In this document: piece by piece, positions 1-9,339 of the stretch
Position numbering within the stretch: position 1 is the stretch's first letter
Layout of the letters: every line of letters starts with the position of its first letter
Assembly (NCBI RefSeq): GCF_004765805.1
Contig: NZ_SBIU01000003.1
Span: forward strand, 930,001-994,000
Direction of reading: 5' to 3'
From: Halorussus halobius
GTDB taxonomy: Archaea; Halobacteriota; Halobacteria; Halobacteriales; Haladaptataceae
Length of the DNA stretch: 64,000 nt
Translations under genes and position numbers: made by a program
Notes under the pieces: generated by a model
The model's database searches: none
The model's input: the letters and a program-made list of their open reading frames with translations, nothing else
What the model was told of the DNA's origin: nothing

Positions 1-1634
1 GGAGGGTCAGTAATGACCGCATCAAACTCGTCTTCGTAGTCAAGAGTTCGCATGTCTCCTTGATGAAGGGATGATTGTTCCCCGACTGACTTTGAGAATT
101 CAGCTGATTCTACCATTTCACCGCTATCATCGATGTATCGATCTGTCGGAGAATTAGCCCACTTTACGCCATCTCTGACCATATCCCACGAAGCTTTGAA
201 TGTCCCACGTCCGAATTCACCACCCCAGACATTGTTCTCTGCAGGGTACATTGGAGGATCGAAAGAATTTGTTCTGAAGATATGATCCATTCCATTCCTT
301 GTCGCATCGTATGATGCCATCGCGGAATTGGTCCGAAGCGCATCAGAGAACGCAAGTAACAGAAATTCCCGTTCGTTCTGGTCAATTTTCTCAAAGGAAC
401 GGAGGAGCTTGGCGAGATTTAGAAGCTGCCTCTTATTGAACATATCCGACCACGTCTCGTAGCCGTGATCAAACACAGGGTTGCGCTCAGAGGTCATATG
501 TCCCGGTGGGATTTCCTCTTTAGGGACATACTCGTGGAGGTCGTCGCTTTCTTCCCATTCGCGTACTGCATCTTGGTACAATTCTTCGTCAGCCTCCTCA
601 ACACGCTTGTATCCCTTATGTACGGACTTCGGCTCGCCAGCGTCGTCACAATGTTCGCAGTAGTACTCAATAGCGTAAAGCCGCAAATCGTATCCGCCCT
701 GCTCTTGGATCGCGTCCGTAATTCCGTACTTTTGCCCACAGTCGGGACAGTTATACTTCCCACCGCGCGAGACGTTGCCCTCCTTTGGAACGAACCCATG
801 ACCGCAGTCGTTACAGACGCTCTCTGACTGCCAATCGTCAACGGTCGTAACCGCACCACAATCTGGGCAGAGAACGTTGTAGCCTGGATCCTCATCCTTC
901 TCCACGTATCGTTCCTTCGCTACCCGGTAGTCCTTAAACAGCGGAACTGTGTGCCCGCAGGAGACACAGTCCAACTCCTTCACCCAGAAATTGTACATCA
1001 CGTCCGCGTCGTGATCGCCGTTCGGGCATGGTGTCTTGTAGTACTGCGTAATCTCATCGGCGACGTCGTCTTTTACCTGCTCGAAGGCCTCTTCGAGGTC
1101 TTTGACGTCGGTCTGCCCGGCTTCGAGTTCCTTCTTCGTGACGAACCAAGCGACAGGATTCAGGTCGTTGCCGACTACCTCTGCGCCAAAGCGAGAGGCC
1201 TCTACGAGCGATGTGCCTCCGCCCATGAACGGGTCGAGGATCTTCTTATCTTCAACGCGAACGTCCTTGGGGTACAGTTCCCAGAGACTCTCCGGGTCGG
1301 TCATGTCCACGCGTTCGAGGAGCGAGGCAACGTCGAGGTCGGACTCTCCGTCGGCGTCGTCGCCGTAAGACGCGAGCGTGCTTCCCTCGTGACCGGGTTC
1401 GAACACCGAGACTTTCTCAGGGTCGTCCAGCAGCGTGTAGAGAGAAATAGCGCGGAAGACACAGCCGAGGCGTCGCGCCCACCACTTGTGCATCGTGTAG
1501 ATCGGCCGGTAGTACATTTTCGCCCGGCCCTCCTTCTCGGCGATCTCGTTCACGCGCTCGATGGGGAATCCCCGTTCGATGGGGAGTTCGGTCCGTTCCT
1601 GCCGATCCTGTGAAGACCCAGATTGTTCAGACAT
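1..1634 (-). CDS. DUF1156 (COG1743) zinc-ribbon adenine-specific DNA methylase, partial
   Basis: The frame is open from ATG at 1634 to the window edge (544 full codons), so the C-terminus is missing. Residues 17-57 (IERGFPIERVNEIA...HKWWARR) form the DUF1156 N-terminus typical of COG1743 methylases. DPFMGGGTS at 134-142 is the SAM-binding motif, and VITDPP at about 540-545 is the start of the catalytic (D/N)PPY motif, where the window ends. Between about 205 and 330 are many CxxC pairs (CVSC, CPDC, CNDC, CPDC, CEHC) forming zinc ribbons. By family it should be an N6-adenine methyltransferase, either marking host DNA or acting as a defence effector. It lies downstream of, and on the same strand as, the DUF499 ATPase gene, a pairing often seen in defence islands. 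Confidence 0.9.
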   Translation of the reverse strand, partial: MSEQSGSSQDRQERTELPIERGFPIERVNEIAEKEGRAKMYYRPIYTMHKWWARRLGCVFRAISLYTLLDDPEKVSVFEPGHEGSTLASYGDDADGESDLDVASLLERVDMTDPESLWELYPKDVRVEDKKILDPFMGGGTSLVEASRFGAEVVGNDLNPVAWFVTKKELEAGQTDVKDLEEAFEQVKDDVADEITQYYKTPCPNGDHDADVMYNFWVKELDCVSCGHTVPLFKDYRVAKERYVEKDEDPGYNVLCPDCGAVTTVDDWQSESVCNDCGHGFVPKEGNVSRGGKYNCPDCGQKYGITDAIQEQGGYDLRLYAIEYYCEHCDDAGEPKSVHKGYKRVEEADEELYQDAVREWEESDDLHEYVPKEEIPPGHMTSERNPVFDHGYETWSDMFNKRQLLNLAKLLRSFEKIDQNEREFLLLAFSDALRTNSAMASYDATRNGMDHIFRTNSFDPPMYPAENNVWGGEFGRGTFKASWDMVRDGVKWANSPTDRYIDDSGEMVESAEFSKSVGEQSSLHQGDMRTLDYEDEFDAVITDP

Positions 1635-1755
1635 TATTCAGTATGTAGAAGCGATACGCCACGAGCCACATAAGTGTGCGTTCTTCGCAGTAACATCTCA
1701 GTGAAGCGAGCTTCGTTGGGTATTTCGAAAGGAGACGGAACGTCGAAGAAGTTGC

Positions 1756-2037
1756 CTACTCGCCGTCAGAGACGAGCGTTTCGAGGTCAGTCACGTTCTG
1801 GATGGCGTCGGATGCCAAGTCATCGTGACCCGTTTCGATGGCGAAGCCGGCTGCCTCAGTCATTGCCTGGACCATCTGTTCTACGAACATTGAGTCACTC
1901 ATGACGTACTCTCCAGCCACCTGTAGTGCTCGCCGACTCTCTGTCAGCGGTACTCCGACCACTTCTTCGATCTTAGCGATGATCTCTAGCGATTCGTCGA
2001 TCTTCTTCGCGCGGTTGATCGTTTTTTCTGTCTGCAT
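1756..2037 (-). CDS. small acidic helical protein in the defence arm
   Basis: A 93-aa ORF starting at ATG 2037 and ending 121 bp before the methylase start, on the same strand. The sequence is mostly helical, with charged N-terminal repeats of K/E/I (KTINRAKKIDESLEIIAKIE) and a central VVGVPLTESRRAL segment. There are no cysteines, no membrane segment and no recognisable domain. Its position between the DUF499 ATPase and the DUF1156 methylase suggests an accessory or regulatory subunit, but that is inference only. I do not recognise the family. Confidence 0.6.
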   Translation of the reverse strand: MQTEKTINRAKKIDESLEIIAKIEEVVGVPLTESRRALQVAGEYVMSDSMFVEQMVQAMTEAAGFAIETGHDDLASDAIQNVTDLETLVSDGE

Positions 2038-2546
2038 GGTGGGTTGGACCCGAACAACTACAACCGCCAGTCTGATTTAAAGGTAAGCCCCAGAGGGGAT
2101 GGGATTAGTTTGGTACTCGTTTCCCGAATCGCTACGGCCCGGCAAAGTGCTCAGAGATACGCTGCTTTGCGGGGTAAGACGACTGTGCGCTCCAGAAGAG
2201 GTGGACAAGAAGACACACAGAGTTCTGAAATCGTTCCTGTTTCTAACAGTGGTGCGAAGCTGTTCGACGCGATATCCTGATGAGCTCTCAATGAATTGTC
2301 TGTGAATGCACGACGGAGCGGAGGTTTGACTCCAAAGCGTATCAACGCGAGCCACGCCACGGATTCATTAGAGAATCGCACGATTGCTGAGCGTGGCAAG
2401 TGGCTCGCAGAGCAAGCGAGTGAGGGATGGCCCGCACCGGGTTCAGAGTACTGAGATAGGTAGAATCGCACCACCACCGTTTCCCACCGAACACTGAGTT
2501 AGGCGACAATCGAACGGGCTATCCAGCGTGCTGAAGATTGTTCGAT
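2038..2546. other. 509-bp gap, possible mobile-element remnant
   Basis: No convincing gene is seen. A minus-strand frame at 2151-2477 is open, but its codon use and cysteine/serine-rich composition are unlike the neighbours. It could be the decayed end of an insertion sequence or simply noise. Runs of A+T (TTTAAAGG near 2077) lie just upstream of the 93-aa gene and may hold its promoter. The gap separates the DUF499 gene from the two genes to its left, which may therefore be transcribed separately. Confidence 0.4.
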
Positions 2547-2759
2547 ATGGCCGATTTGCTGGAAGTACGAGAAGATGGAGACTCTGTGATTTCTGGAACA
2601 GTAAGCAGAGATGAGCTTGAAGCGGAACTAACACCGCTGAACCCACGCAGTTTGTTCGATAGACGACTGAAGACCGTTCTGAGGGATATGCTGGATGAGG
2701 CGGACGGTGACGAAATCGTCGTCGAAGCCTTAGTCAGAAACGCGGACGCCGACCAGTAG
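2547..2759 (+). CDS. small acidic hypothetical protein
   Basis: A 70-aa ORF from ATG 2547; an upstream TTG at 2538 in frame would add three residues. It begins MADLLEVREDGDSVISGTV and continues with an acidic helical half containing RSLFDRRLKTVLRDML. Composition is typical of haloarchaeal cytoplasmic proteins. It is convergent with the DUF499 gene, with 11 bp between stop codons. I do not recognise a family; a small regulator or antitoxin is conceivable but nothing proves it. Confidence 0.5.
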   Translation: MADLLEVREDGDSVISGTVSRDELEAELTPLNPRSLFDRRLKTVLRDMLDEADGDEIVVEALVRNADADQ

Positions 2760-2770
2760 GAGAAGAGAGT

Positions 2771-5700
2771 CTACTTCTGGAACGTGATCTCGATCTTCAG
2801 GCTTGACGCCTCATCGGGCATCCGCTCGAACAGGTCCTGGACCTTCGTGTAGTCCTGTCCGGATCGCAGCGTCAGGCTGACTTGCGTCCGCTCGACGTCG
2901 GCGGTGCCCTGAAGAGCGCCGGGAACACCCTCGCGGTCGGGCAGCATGAACGTGACGTCGCCGTAATCGACACTTCCTGTCTGGTGGTTGTTCCGCCACT
3001 TGCTCCGCATCGCGGCGACGTCGTCGCCGTTGTACTCGAAGCGCCACGTAGGGATCTCCGTGTCGGCCTTTCGGAACGGGTACCCGGGGACCCAGTCGGA
3101 GGCTTTCTCCGAGCCGGTCGTGTTGACGACGTACTCGGGCTCTTCGTCCTTCCCGATGTTCTCCAGCAGGTACGTCCGCACCATGTACTCGGTAACACTG
3201 CTGTCGAACCGGTCCGTGACCTTGTTCACCGTGAACTGGTCGCCCGGTTCTAGGTCCTCGATGTACTCCAGGATCTGGTCGCCGATCCGCTCGGGAACGG
3301 TCGGGACGATCTTTACCGTCGTCGGGTCACGGTCACCCAGCGATCCGAGATACCGACCGCCGGCTTCCAAGACGTAGTCGTCTACGAGGAATTCGTTGAC
3401 CGCCTCGCGGGCGACGGACTCGGTCTCATCCGGCGGCAGGAACACCGACTCCTCGGCACGGACCTCGCCGATAATTGTGTCGAGGTTCGCATAGCCGTCG
3501 TCGTCGATATGCGTCTCGATGCGGTCTACGAGGGACGACGCACCGACGACCTCCGCGCCGCCGACGTCTCGGACCGTCGCGTCGGACTGTGGTTTATCGA
3601 GGATCTCGTTCCCTTTGACGATAACGTACTGCTCCTCACGAGCGAGCCGACCGATGGCCCGCATCACGACGTCGTGGCTGTCGCCGTCGATCCAGATCTC
3701 GCCGTCTTCAACGAGTTCTAGTTCGAAGTCACCGATATCGAGCGCGGTCGTTCCGCTCCCGAACCGCTGACGCAGTTCCTGTTCGACGTCATCGACGCCC
3801 CATACGTCCACATCGTCTTGCTGGACGAGGACGGTGTCCAGCGAGCTTCCGGAGAGATCATCGCGGAACCCGCCAGTGTCACGGGCGAGCACCGGTTTGT
3901 CCGAGAGCGCTTTCACCGTCGCATTTAGCACGTCGTTCGCACTGCCGGGGATCGGAAGCTCCGGGTCGCGGAGGAATTGCTCGTAGATGTCCTCAACCGA
4001 GATCTCCCCGCGTCGCTCCAGAAGGTCCTCAGCGATAGCCCAGACGTCCGACTGGAGGTCAAACGGATCGGCAGATGCTGAGTCCGCGATGTTCGACGCA
4101 CTCAGCTCTGCCTCATCGTGAACGTAGACGTCGAGTTCCATCGGCGTCATCTGTCCCCAGTCGTTGAGCAGGTCGTTCCCGTCAAGCACCTCTCCGTACA
4201 GGAGCTGGAGTTCTTCGCGGAGTTCGTTTTCCTCCTGCTCCCGCATACCCTTGATCGACGTCCGGATTTCGTCATCGAGAGATTCGTCGGCGAGGACCTG
4301 CCGTGCGCCCTCGATGTACCGCGCCTTATCGATGTACCGTGTCCCAGACTCGATGGCCTTGTCGCCCGAGGGTTGGACGAACACGAGGGTGTTACGCCAC
4401 TCCCGGCCACGCCCATCGTTCGTGATGACTTTCTCGACCTCCTCGTTCGTCCACTGGTCGTCTTTCACGACGACCTTGACCTCGCGGTCGTCCGGGATGT
4501 CCCGCATATCGTTCGTCCGGAATCCGACCGGGTGTGCGTTCGACCCGAAGATATCGGTGATGAAATCCGCGACTTCAGCCTTCGCCGATGTCTCGGAGAC
4601 GTCTACGGCCGCGTTTCGGATGAGCGCGTTCGGGTTCTGCCGGTCGCGGATCGCGTACTTTCCGTTCAGCTTGTGGAGATGCCACGCGACACCGTGGAGA
4701 CGTTCGAGGTTGAGGACAACGTCTGAGACGAGATCGCCTGTCTGGTAGGCACCCATGACGATCTCCGAGACCTCCGCGCCCTCGCCCTCGCTCGGCTTCA
4801 GCGAGTACAGGAGGATCGTGTTCAGAATACGTCGGCCGTGGGGAACATCGTCTTCATCGATGCGGCTTTTGATGTCGCCCGTCGCCGCGTTCAACCGCTC
4901 GTAGTTAATCTTCGCCAGTTCGTCCTCGAACTCGATAGCATCGATATCACCGTGCGTGATCAGATCCGTCTGATCCTGCATCTCCAGGAGAACCTTCGAG
5001 AAGAGGTAGATCATCCCTCGCGTGTTCTGGTTATCCTCGTCAGCGTAGTACCGCGTCTCAAGCGCGTCCAGAAGCACAGGGTGGAACGGATACAGATCGT
5101 GCATCTCCGACAGCAGATCATCGGGAATGGAGACGTGATCGGACTGGTCGTACGCGTCGTAGTACCCATTGACGATCTCGCGGGCGGCGTTCTCGTTCAC
5201 TGAATCGATCAGGCGGTGACGAAGGACCTCGCGTTTGTCCACCTGATTGTTCATGTTGACCTCAACCGCCTGTTCCCGGTTCAGGATGTCGTGGACCTCG
5301 GAGCCCTCTCGGAGTACCGAGACGATGGTGTATAGTTCGAGATCCGAGAGCGCGGTCGATTCAAGGAGCGACTGGAGGAAGGCTTTGTTTGCGCTCTTGC
5401 GGTCGCCCTGGAGTGTGTCGAACCAGTCTTCGAGTTCGTCCACGAAGAACGCGACCGTGTCGTCGCCGACGGCCTCCTGAATCGTCTGCATGTCGGGATA
5501 TCCACCCGAGCTGTACGTTCCAGGGTCGTAATCGAGCGCTTCGAAGAACGGCTCCCAGAGGTACTCGTACTGCTCGTTCTGCATGGCGACCGTAATCGGC
5601 GTCGCCGATTCCGGGAGGGACGTCTCGAACCCTTCGACCGAGTCGCTTGCCCACGTCCCTGCTGCGTCGGGGTCGTCGAAGCAGTGGTACAGCGCCACCA

Positions 5701-5977
5701 TCTGGTGGGACTTCCCACTGCCGTACGGACCGTAGAGGATGTGCGTCCCGCGCGGGTCATCGCCCGTGAGAGAATCGCGGAGAATCGAAATCGCCTCACG
5801 GAGCCCCTGGGTCATCAGGGTTCGCTCGAAGAAGAGTTCCGCGTCTGACTCGAACTCGTCATCGTCATCGACGTTGTAGAGCTTTACCTGACCGTCAATT
5901 TGCCCTTCTTCTCGAAGCTCACGGCTGAGGGTCACCGTGTCTTCGAGGGTATTCGACAGGGATCCAGACTGTGCCAT
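2771..5977 (-). CDS. DUF499 (COG1483) AAA+ ATPase, defence-associated
   Basis: A 1068-aa protein from ATG 5977; a longer TTG start at 6010 would run into the promoter region and is rejected. Walker A is GPYGSGKSH at residues 83-91 and a Walker B-like VAFFVDELEDW is at 175-185, followed by a long C-terminal region without recognisable catalytic motifs. Length and motifs fit the DUF499/COG1483 predicted ATPases, which commonly neighbour COG1743 methylases and resemble in size and P-loop the large ATPases of BREX/Pgl systems (BrxC/PglY). It probably couples ATP hydrolysis to control of the methylase or of effector recruitment. It is divergent from the SNF2 helicase gene, so the two arms share a promoter region. 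Confidence 0.88.
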   Translation of the reverse strand: MAQSGSLSNTLEDTVTLSRELREEGQIDGQVKLYNVDDDDEFESDAELFFERTLMTQGLREAISILRDSLTGDDPRGTHILYGPYGSGKSHQMVALYHCFDDPDAAGTWASDSVEGFETSLPESATPITVAMQNEQYEYLWEPFFEALDYDPGTYSSGGYPDMQTIQEAVGDDTVAFFVDELEDWFDTLQGDRKSANKAFLQSLLESTALSDLELYTIVSVLREGSEVHDILNREQAVEVNMNNQVDKREVLRHRLIDSVNENAAREIVNGYYDAYDQSDHVSIPDDLLSEMHDLYPFHPVLLDALETRYYADEDNQNTRGMIYLFSKVLLEMQDQTDLITHGDIDAIEFEDELAKINYERLNAATGDIKSRIDEDDVPHGRRILNTILLYSLKPSEGEGAEVSEIVMGAYQTGDLVSDVVLNLERLHGVAWHLHKLNGKYAIRDRQNPNALIRNAAVDVSETSAKAEVADFITDIFGSNAHPVGFRTNDMRDIPDDREVKVVVKDDQWTNEEVEKVITNDGRGREWRNTLVFVQPSGDKAIESGTRYIDKARYIEGARQVLADESLDDEIRTSIKGMREQEENELREELQLLYGEVLDGNDLLNDWGQMTPMELDVYVHDEAELSASNIADSASADPFDLQSDVWAIAEDLLERRGEISVEDIYEQFLRDPELPIPGSANDVLNATVKALSDKPVLARDTGGFRDDLSGSSLDTVLVQQDDVDVWGVDDVEQELRQRFGSGTTALDIGDFELELVEDGEIWIDGDSHDVVMRAIGRLAREEQYVIVKGNEILDKPQSDATVRDVGGAEVVGASSLVDRIETHIDDDGYANLDTIIGEVRAEESVFLPPDETESVAREAVNEFLVDDYVLEAGGRYLGSLGDRDPTTVKIVPTVPERIGDQILEYIEDLEPGDQFTVNKVTDRFDSSVTEYMVRTYLLENIGKDEEPEYVVNTTGSEKASDWVPGYPFRKADTEIPTWRFEYNGDDVAAMRSKWRNNHQTGSVDYGDVTFMLPDREGVPGALQGTADVERTQVSLTLRSGQDYTKVQDLFERMPDEASSLKIEITFQK

Positions 5978-6119
5978 CTTGATACTTAAACACACCTCTT
6001 GGCCACCCAATAAACACTATGGTCTTGCGAATACCTCCTCCCTCGGAGCCAAGCAGACGGATCGTCCAGTGTTTTCCGGTCACCAAACGTATTTGACGCG
6101 AACATGTCTCTACGAAACC
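5978..6119. promoter_or_regulatory. shared divergent promoter region of the defence system
   Basis: A 142-bp spacer separates the starts of the DUF499 gene (leftward) and the SNF2 helicase gene (rightward). A TATA-like TTTATTG (minus strand, about 6007-6013) lies about 30 bp from the left ATG. A TATA-like ACGTATTTGAC (6087-6097) lies about 25-30 bp from the right ATG, so both transcripts could be leaderless or nearly so. No clear Shine-Dalgarno sequence is seen at either start. A regulator bound here could control both arms at once. Confidence 0.5.
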
Positions 6120-7874
6120 ATGGGAAGCTACGACCTCGTTGATGTTGAGGTCACACACGAGTCTGCGGACGATATTCTCGATTCATTGTCTGGAGATGGT
6201 GCAGAGGAGGATCATTTACAAACCATCCAAGCCGTTCGTCTCCAAGCGGGCCAGCCGGACTCCGAACTTCGGTCGCTGAAAGAACTAGACGAAAACTCCG
6301 TCAAGCTACTCGAACATCAGGTGGACGCCGCCTATCGGGCCCTCTTCGAGATGGACGGGAAAGCCCTTCTCGCGGACGAAGTCGGCCTCGGAAAGACCAT
6401 CGAGGTCGGGATGATTCTCAAGGAGATGCACTTCCGAGAGACGGACGAGTCCGTCCTCATCCTCACTCCTGCACAACTGGCGAAACAGTGGCAGGCCGAA
6501 CTCCGTGAGAAGTTCGGGCTCAACTTCGTCTGCAACTACGACGACGAGTTCGAAGACTTCGACGCCCACGACTACATCATCGCAAGTATCGACACTGCGA
6601 AGAGCGAGCGACACCGTCAGACCGTCCTCAACCGCGACTGGGACGTTCTGGTCCTCGACGAAGCCCACTACGTCAAAAACGAGGAGACGGACCGCTACGA
6701 CCTGATTGACCGGCTCTCCTACAACTACGCGTTCTTTCTCACGGCGACGCCGATTCAGAACGAGCTGACCGACCTATACAACGTCGTCTCGCTACTCCGA
6801 CCCGGACTGTTCGGCACACGCGACGTCTTCCACCAGTACTTCGTCAACAGCAATCAGGAGACGCTGGTGAATCGAGACGAACTACAGGACCGCCTAAACA
6901 AGGTTATGATCCGAAACCGACGGGAGGACACGGATATTGACTTCACGGACCGGACGATCGACACACGGACGTTCAATCCAACCCCGAAGGAACGCGAACT
7001 CTATCAGGCGGTTTCTGACTATGTGAAAGGTGCCTATAGCCAAGACCAGGGGCAGAAGCTCGTACTGATGCTCTTGCAGAAGGAGGTCGTCAGCAGCCCG
7101 GTCGCACTCAAGAAGACCATCGAGAAGCGACTCTACGACCAGTCGGAGCTCACGCACGCGGACGAACTGGAGTCCATTTTAGATCTGATCGATGAGATCG
7201 ATACGGTCACCAAACAGGAACGACTTCTGGACATTGTCGAAGAAGCCCGTGACAACGTCGAGATGGGGCGAGTCATCGTCTTCACGCAGTTCCGAGCAAC
7301 TCAACAGGATATTCTCGATAGGCTCGCTGCGGAGGGGTACACGGTACACGCGTTCCACGGTGGCCACTCCAGTAGCGAGAAGGAACTGATTATTGAGGAC
7401 TTCGAGGAGGAGGGTGGGGTCCTCGTTTCAACTGACTCAATGAGCGAAGGCCGAAACTTACAGTTTTGTAACATGTTAGTTAATTTAGACTTGCCGTGGA
7501 ATCCGATGCGCGTCGAACAACGTATTGGACGTGTACACCGGATTGGACAGAAACGGGATGTCTTCATCTTCAACATGGCGCTAAAGGATACTGTTGAAGA
7601 ATACGTACTGGAGCGTCTCTACCACAAAATCGATTTGTTCCAACAAAGTGTGGGCGAGCTAAGTTCCATCTTGAGTCGGTTAGAAGAGTCAGGGACAAGC
7701 TTCGAGGACCAGATTTTCGACCGACTCGTCAATGCTGATTCAGAGGTTGATCTGGAGAACGACTTCGAAGCGATGGCCGTCGATCTGCAAGAACAGCGCG
7801 AGCTCGCTGACAAACTGGAGCAGTTCAACAACGGCGTCTTCGAAGGATTCGACTTGGGGGAAGGCGATGACTGA
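6120..7874 (+). CDS. SNF2-family DEAH helicase/translocase (DrmD-like)
   Basis: A 584-aa protein from ATG 6120; the frame extends upstream, but that part is promoter DNA. Motifs in order: ADEVGLGKT (85-93, motif I), ILTPAQL (114-120, Ia), DEAH (180-183, II), FFLTATPIQNEL (205-216, III), then RVEQRIGRVHRIGQ (464-477, VI). This is the two-lobe SNF2/Swi2 ATPase architecture without obvious extra DNA-binding domains. Related proteins are DISARM DrmD and RapA-like translocases, which move along duplex DNA. It overlaps the next gene by 8 bp and is probably cotranscribed with the three genes downstream. Confidence 0.9.
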   Translation: MGSYDLVDVEVTHESADDILDSLSGDGAEEDHLQTIQAVRLQAGQPDSELRSLKELDENSVKLLEHQVDAAYRALFEMDGKALLADEVGLGKTIEVGMILKEMHFRETDESVLILTPAQLAKQWQAELREKFGLNFVCNYDDEFEDFDAHDYIIASIDTAKSERHRQTVLNRDWDVLVLDEAHYVKNEETDRYDLIDRLSYNYAFFLTATPIQNELTDLYNVVSLLRPGLFGTRDVFHQYFVNSNQETLVNRDELQDRLNKVMIRNRREDTDIDFTDRTIDTRTFNPTPKERELYQAVSDYVKGAYSQDQGQKLVLMLLQKEVVSSPVALKKTIEKRLYDQSELTHADELESILDLIDEIDTVTKQERLLDIVEEARDNVEMGRVIVFTQFRATQQDILDRLAAEGYTVHAFHGGHSSSEKELIIEDFEEEGGVLVSTDSMSEGRNLQFCNMLVNLDLPWNPMRVEQRIGRVHRIGQKRDVFIFNMALKDTVEEYVLERLYHKIDLFQQSVGELSSILSRLEESGTSFEDQIFDRLVNADSEVDLENDFEAMAVDLQEQRELADKLEQFNNGVFEGFDLGEGDD

Positions 7875-9033
7875 CGAAGCACTCGCGGTCACGCAGTCCC
7901 TCGTGGAGGACTTCGCCGAACGCTACTTAGAGTCACTCGGCGGGACCATCGAGAAACGAGGGGATACCTGGGAAGTTACGATCCCAGACAATAACGATAC
8001 AGAATTGCCGGCAGGCAGCCTATCGTTGCTTTCTGATGCGGGCAGAGACAAAGATAGTGCTGGAGAGCCTCTTCATCCAGAAAGTGAGTTTTTCCAGCGG
8101 ATCCTCAGAGAGGCAGCTGAGCGTCGTCCTACCGGGAAAATACCAATAGAAGCCGATCGGGACGACGTAGCGATTCCACAGTGGATTAAAGAAGGCGACG
8201 TCGAAGTAAGTGAAATACAGTTCACGCCGTACTACGACCGTACCGCGATTGTGGTCCTTTTCGAGGTGAGTATCGAGACAGTCAGTGAATACCAACAAGA
8301 ACTCCTTCGCGCCATCGCTATCGATCACCGCTCGGAACAGAGACTTCCGGCGTTAGAGGAGACGTTTCTTCAAATGACGTCGATACCTACGAACAGTTCT
8401 CCCACTACCACGGAACTCTCATTATCGAGATCAGACGCACGATCGCTTCTCGGCACAGCCCAAGATCAGCTGATGCAGAGCATCCAGAACGAAATTGATG
8501 AGGTTCATAATGAGGCATCCAGAGCAGCGGACGCAGAGGTCGAAGAGTACCGGCAGCTGCAACAACAACGGATCCAAGAGTTGGAGGAGGAACGTTCCAA
8601 GCTGTCCTCGAAGATTGATGAGCTGAGTGAAGCGATCAATAGCAGTGATCAGAACGATCGCGTGGAGGCACTGAAGAAACGGAAAGAGGCAAAAGCTGAG
8701 TATGAAGAGGTTGATTCCGAATTGAGAACTCTGCACGAACGGCGAGACCAGGGGTTTCCCCAAAAGCAGGAAGAAATCCGAAAGCGGCATGCGTTGGATA
8801 TTCGAGTGACTCCTCTCACGGTAACACAGGTAGAGTACGAACGGGGAGAACTCGATATCGAACTGGTCGAACAAGGAGTTTCCCGAACGGTGACTCTCGG
8901 ATACGGGAGCGGGATCGGAACTACGGACACCGTCCAGTGTTCTTCATGTGATAGTGTGTTGAGCGTAGATAACCCTCTGAAGACGGTCAAAGGCTCTCTT
9001 CAATGCAGAGCCTGCAGTTCTTCCAACGAATAG
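7867..9033 (+). CDS. coiled-coil protein with C-terminal zinc ribbon, unknown family
   Basis: A 388-aa protein. ATG 7867 overlaps the helicase stop by 8 bp, implying translational coupling. Residues 1-190 are a mixed alpha/beta domain I do not recognise. Residues about 200-305 are a strong coiled coil rich in Q/E/K (RQLQQQRIQELEEERSKL). The end carries two CxxC pairs (CSSC about 358, CRAC about 380), forming a probable zinc ribbon. Domain order suggests an adaptor that dimerises through the coiled coil and touches nucleic acid or a partner through the ribbon. No catalytic motif is visible. Its tight coupling to the SNF2 gene makes it a likely helicase partner. Confidence 0.8.
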   Translation: MTDEALAVTQSLVEDFAERYLESLGGTIEKRGDTWEVTIPDNNDTELPAGSLSLLSDAGRDKDSAGEPLHPESEFFQRILREAAERRPTGKIPIEADRDDVAIPQWIKEGDVEVSEIQFTPYYDRTAIVVLFEVSIETVSEYQQELLRAIAIDHRSEQRLPALEETFLQMTSIPTNSSPTTTELSLSRSDARSLLGTAQDQLMQSIQNEIDEVHNEASRAADAEVEEYRQLQQQRIQELEEERSKLSSKIDELSEAINSSDQNDRVEALKKRKEAKAEYEEVDSELRTLHERRDQGFPQKQEEIRKRHALDIRVTPLTVTQVEYERGELDIELVEQGVSRTVTLGYGSGIGTTDTVQCSSCDSVLSVDNPLKTVKGSLQCRACSSSNE

Positions 9034-9197
9034 AGTACGACACGAATTGCAACTCAGACATCGGGAACCGGGTTTTCGAGGCCGACCCCACGGACTGGGC
9101 ATTCAGAATTCGGAAAGACGTTCCACCCTGGGTAATGAAACTCATTTTGATCGTCGCCATCCTGATTGCCGGTCTTCAGTACTTCAACATCCTCTAA
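9003..9197 (+). CDS. tiny tail-anchored membrane protein
   Basis: A 64-aa ORF whose ATG 9003 lies inside the last 31 bases of the coiled-coil gene, in another frame. The first 40 residues are polar. The last 22 (WVMKLILIVAILIAGLQYFN...) form one hydrophobic segment ending almost at the C-terminus, as in tail-anchored proteins. Overlap, orientation and spacing to the next helicase fit an operon. It could fix part of the system at the membrane. The alternative is a chance ORF, since it is short and has no recognisable family. Confidence 0.5.
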   Translation: MQSLQFFQRIEYDTNCNSDIGNRVFEADPTDWAFRIRKDVPPWVMKLILIVAILIAGLQYFNIL

Positions 9198-9339
9198 TCA
9201 CCATTATGCGGCCGTTTTGACGGTGATGAATTCGGTGGCTTCTCATCTGTTCCTCCAGGGAAGGTGTCTAACAAAGAGAGTTTCAACAGAGCCCTTGAAT
9301 CGCAAAAGTTCACAAGTATCAATCTCCAAGAACCAACAG

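Noticed and set aside
2151..2477. Open minus-strand frame of 108 codons
   Set aside because: Composition is unlike local proteins and there is no motif; at best a decayed mobile-element end.
9280..9309. GTTTCAACAGAGCCCTTGAA, similar to haloarchaeal CRISPR repeats
   Set aside because: A single copy with many mismatches and no spacer array; probably chance similarity in a leader region.
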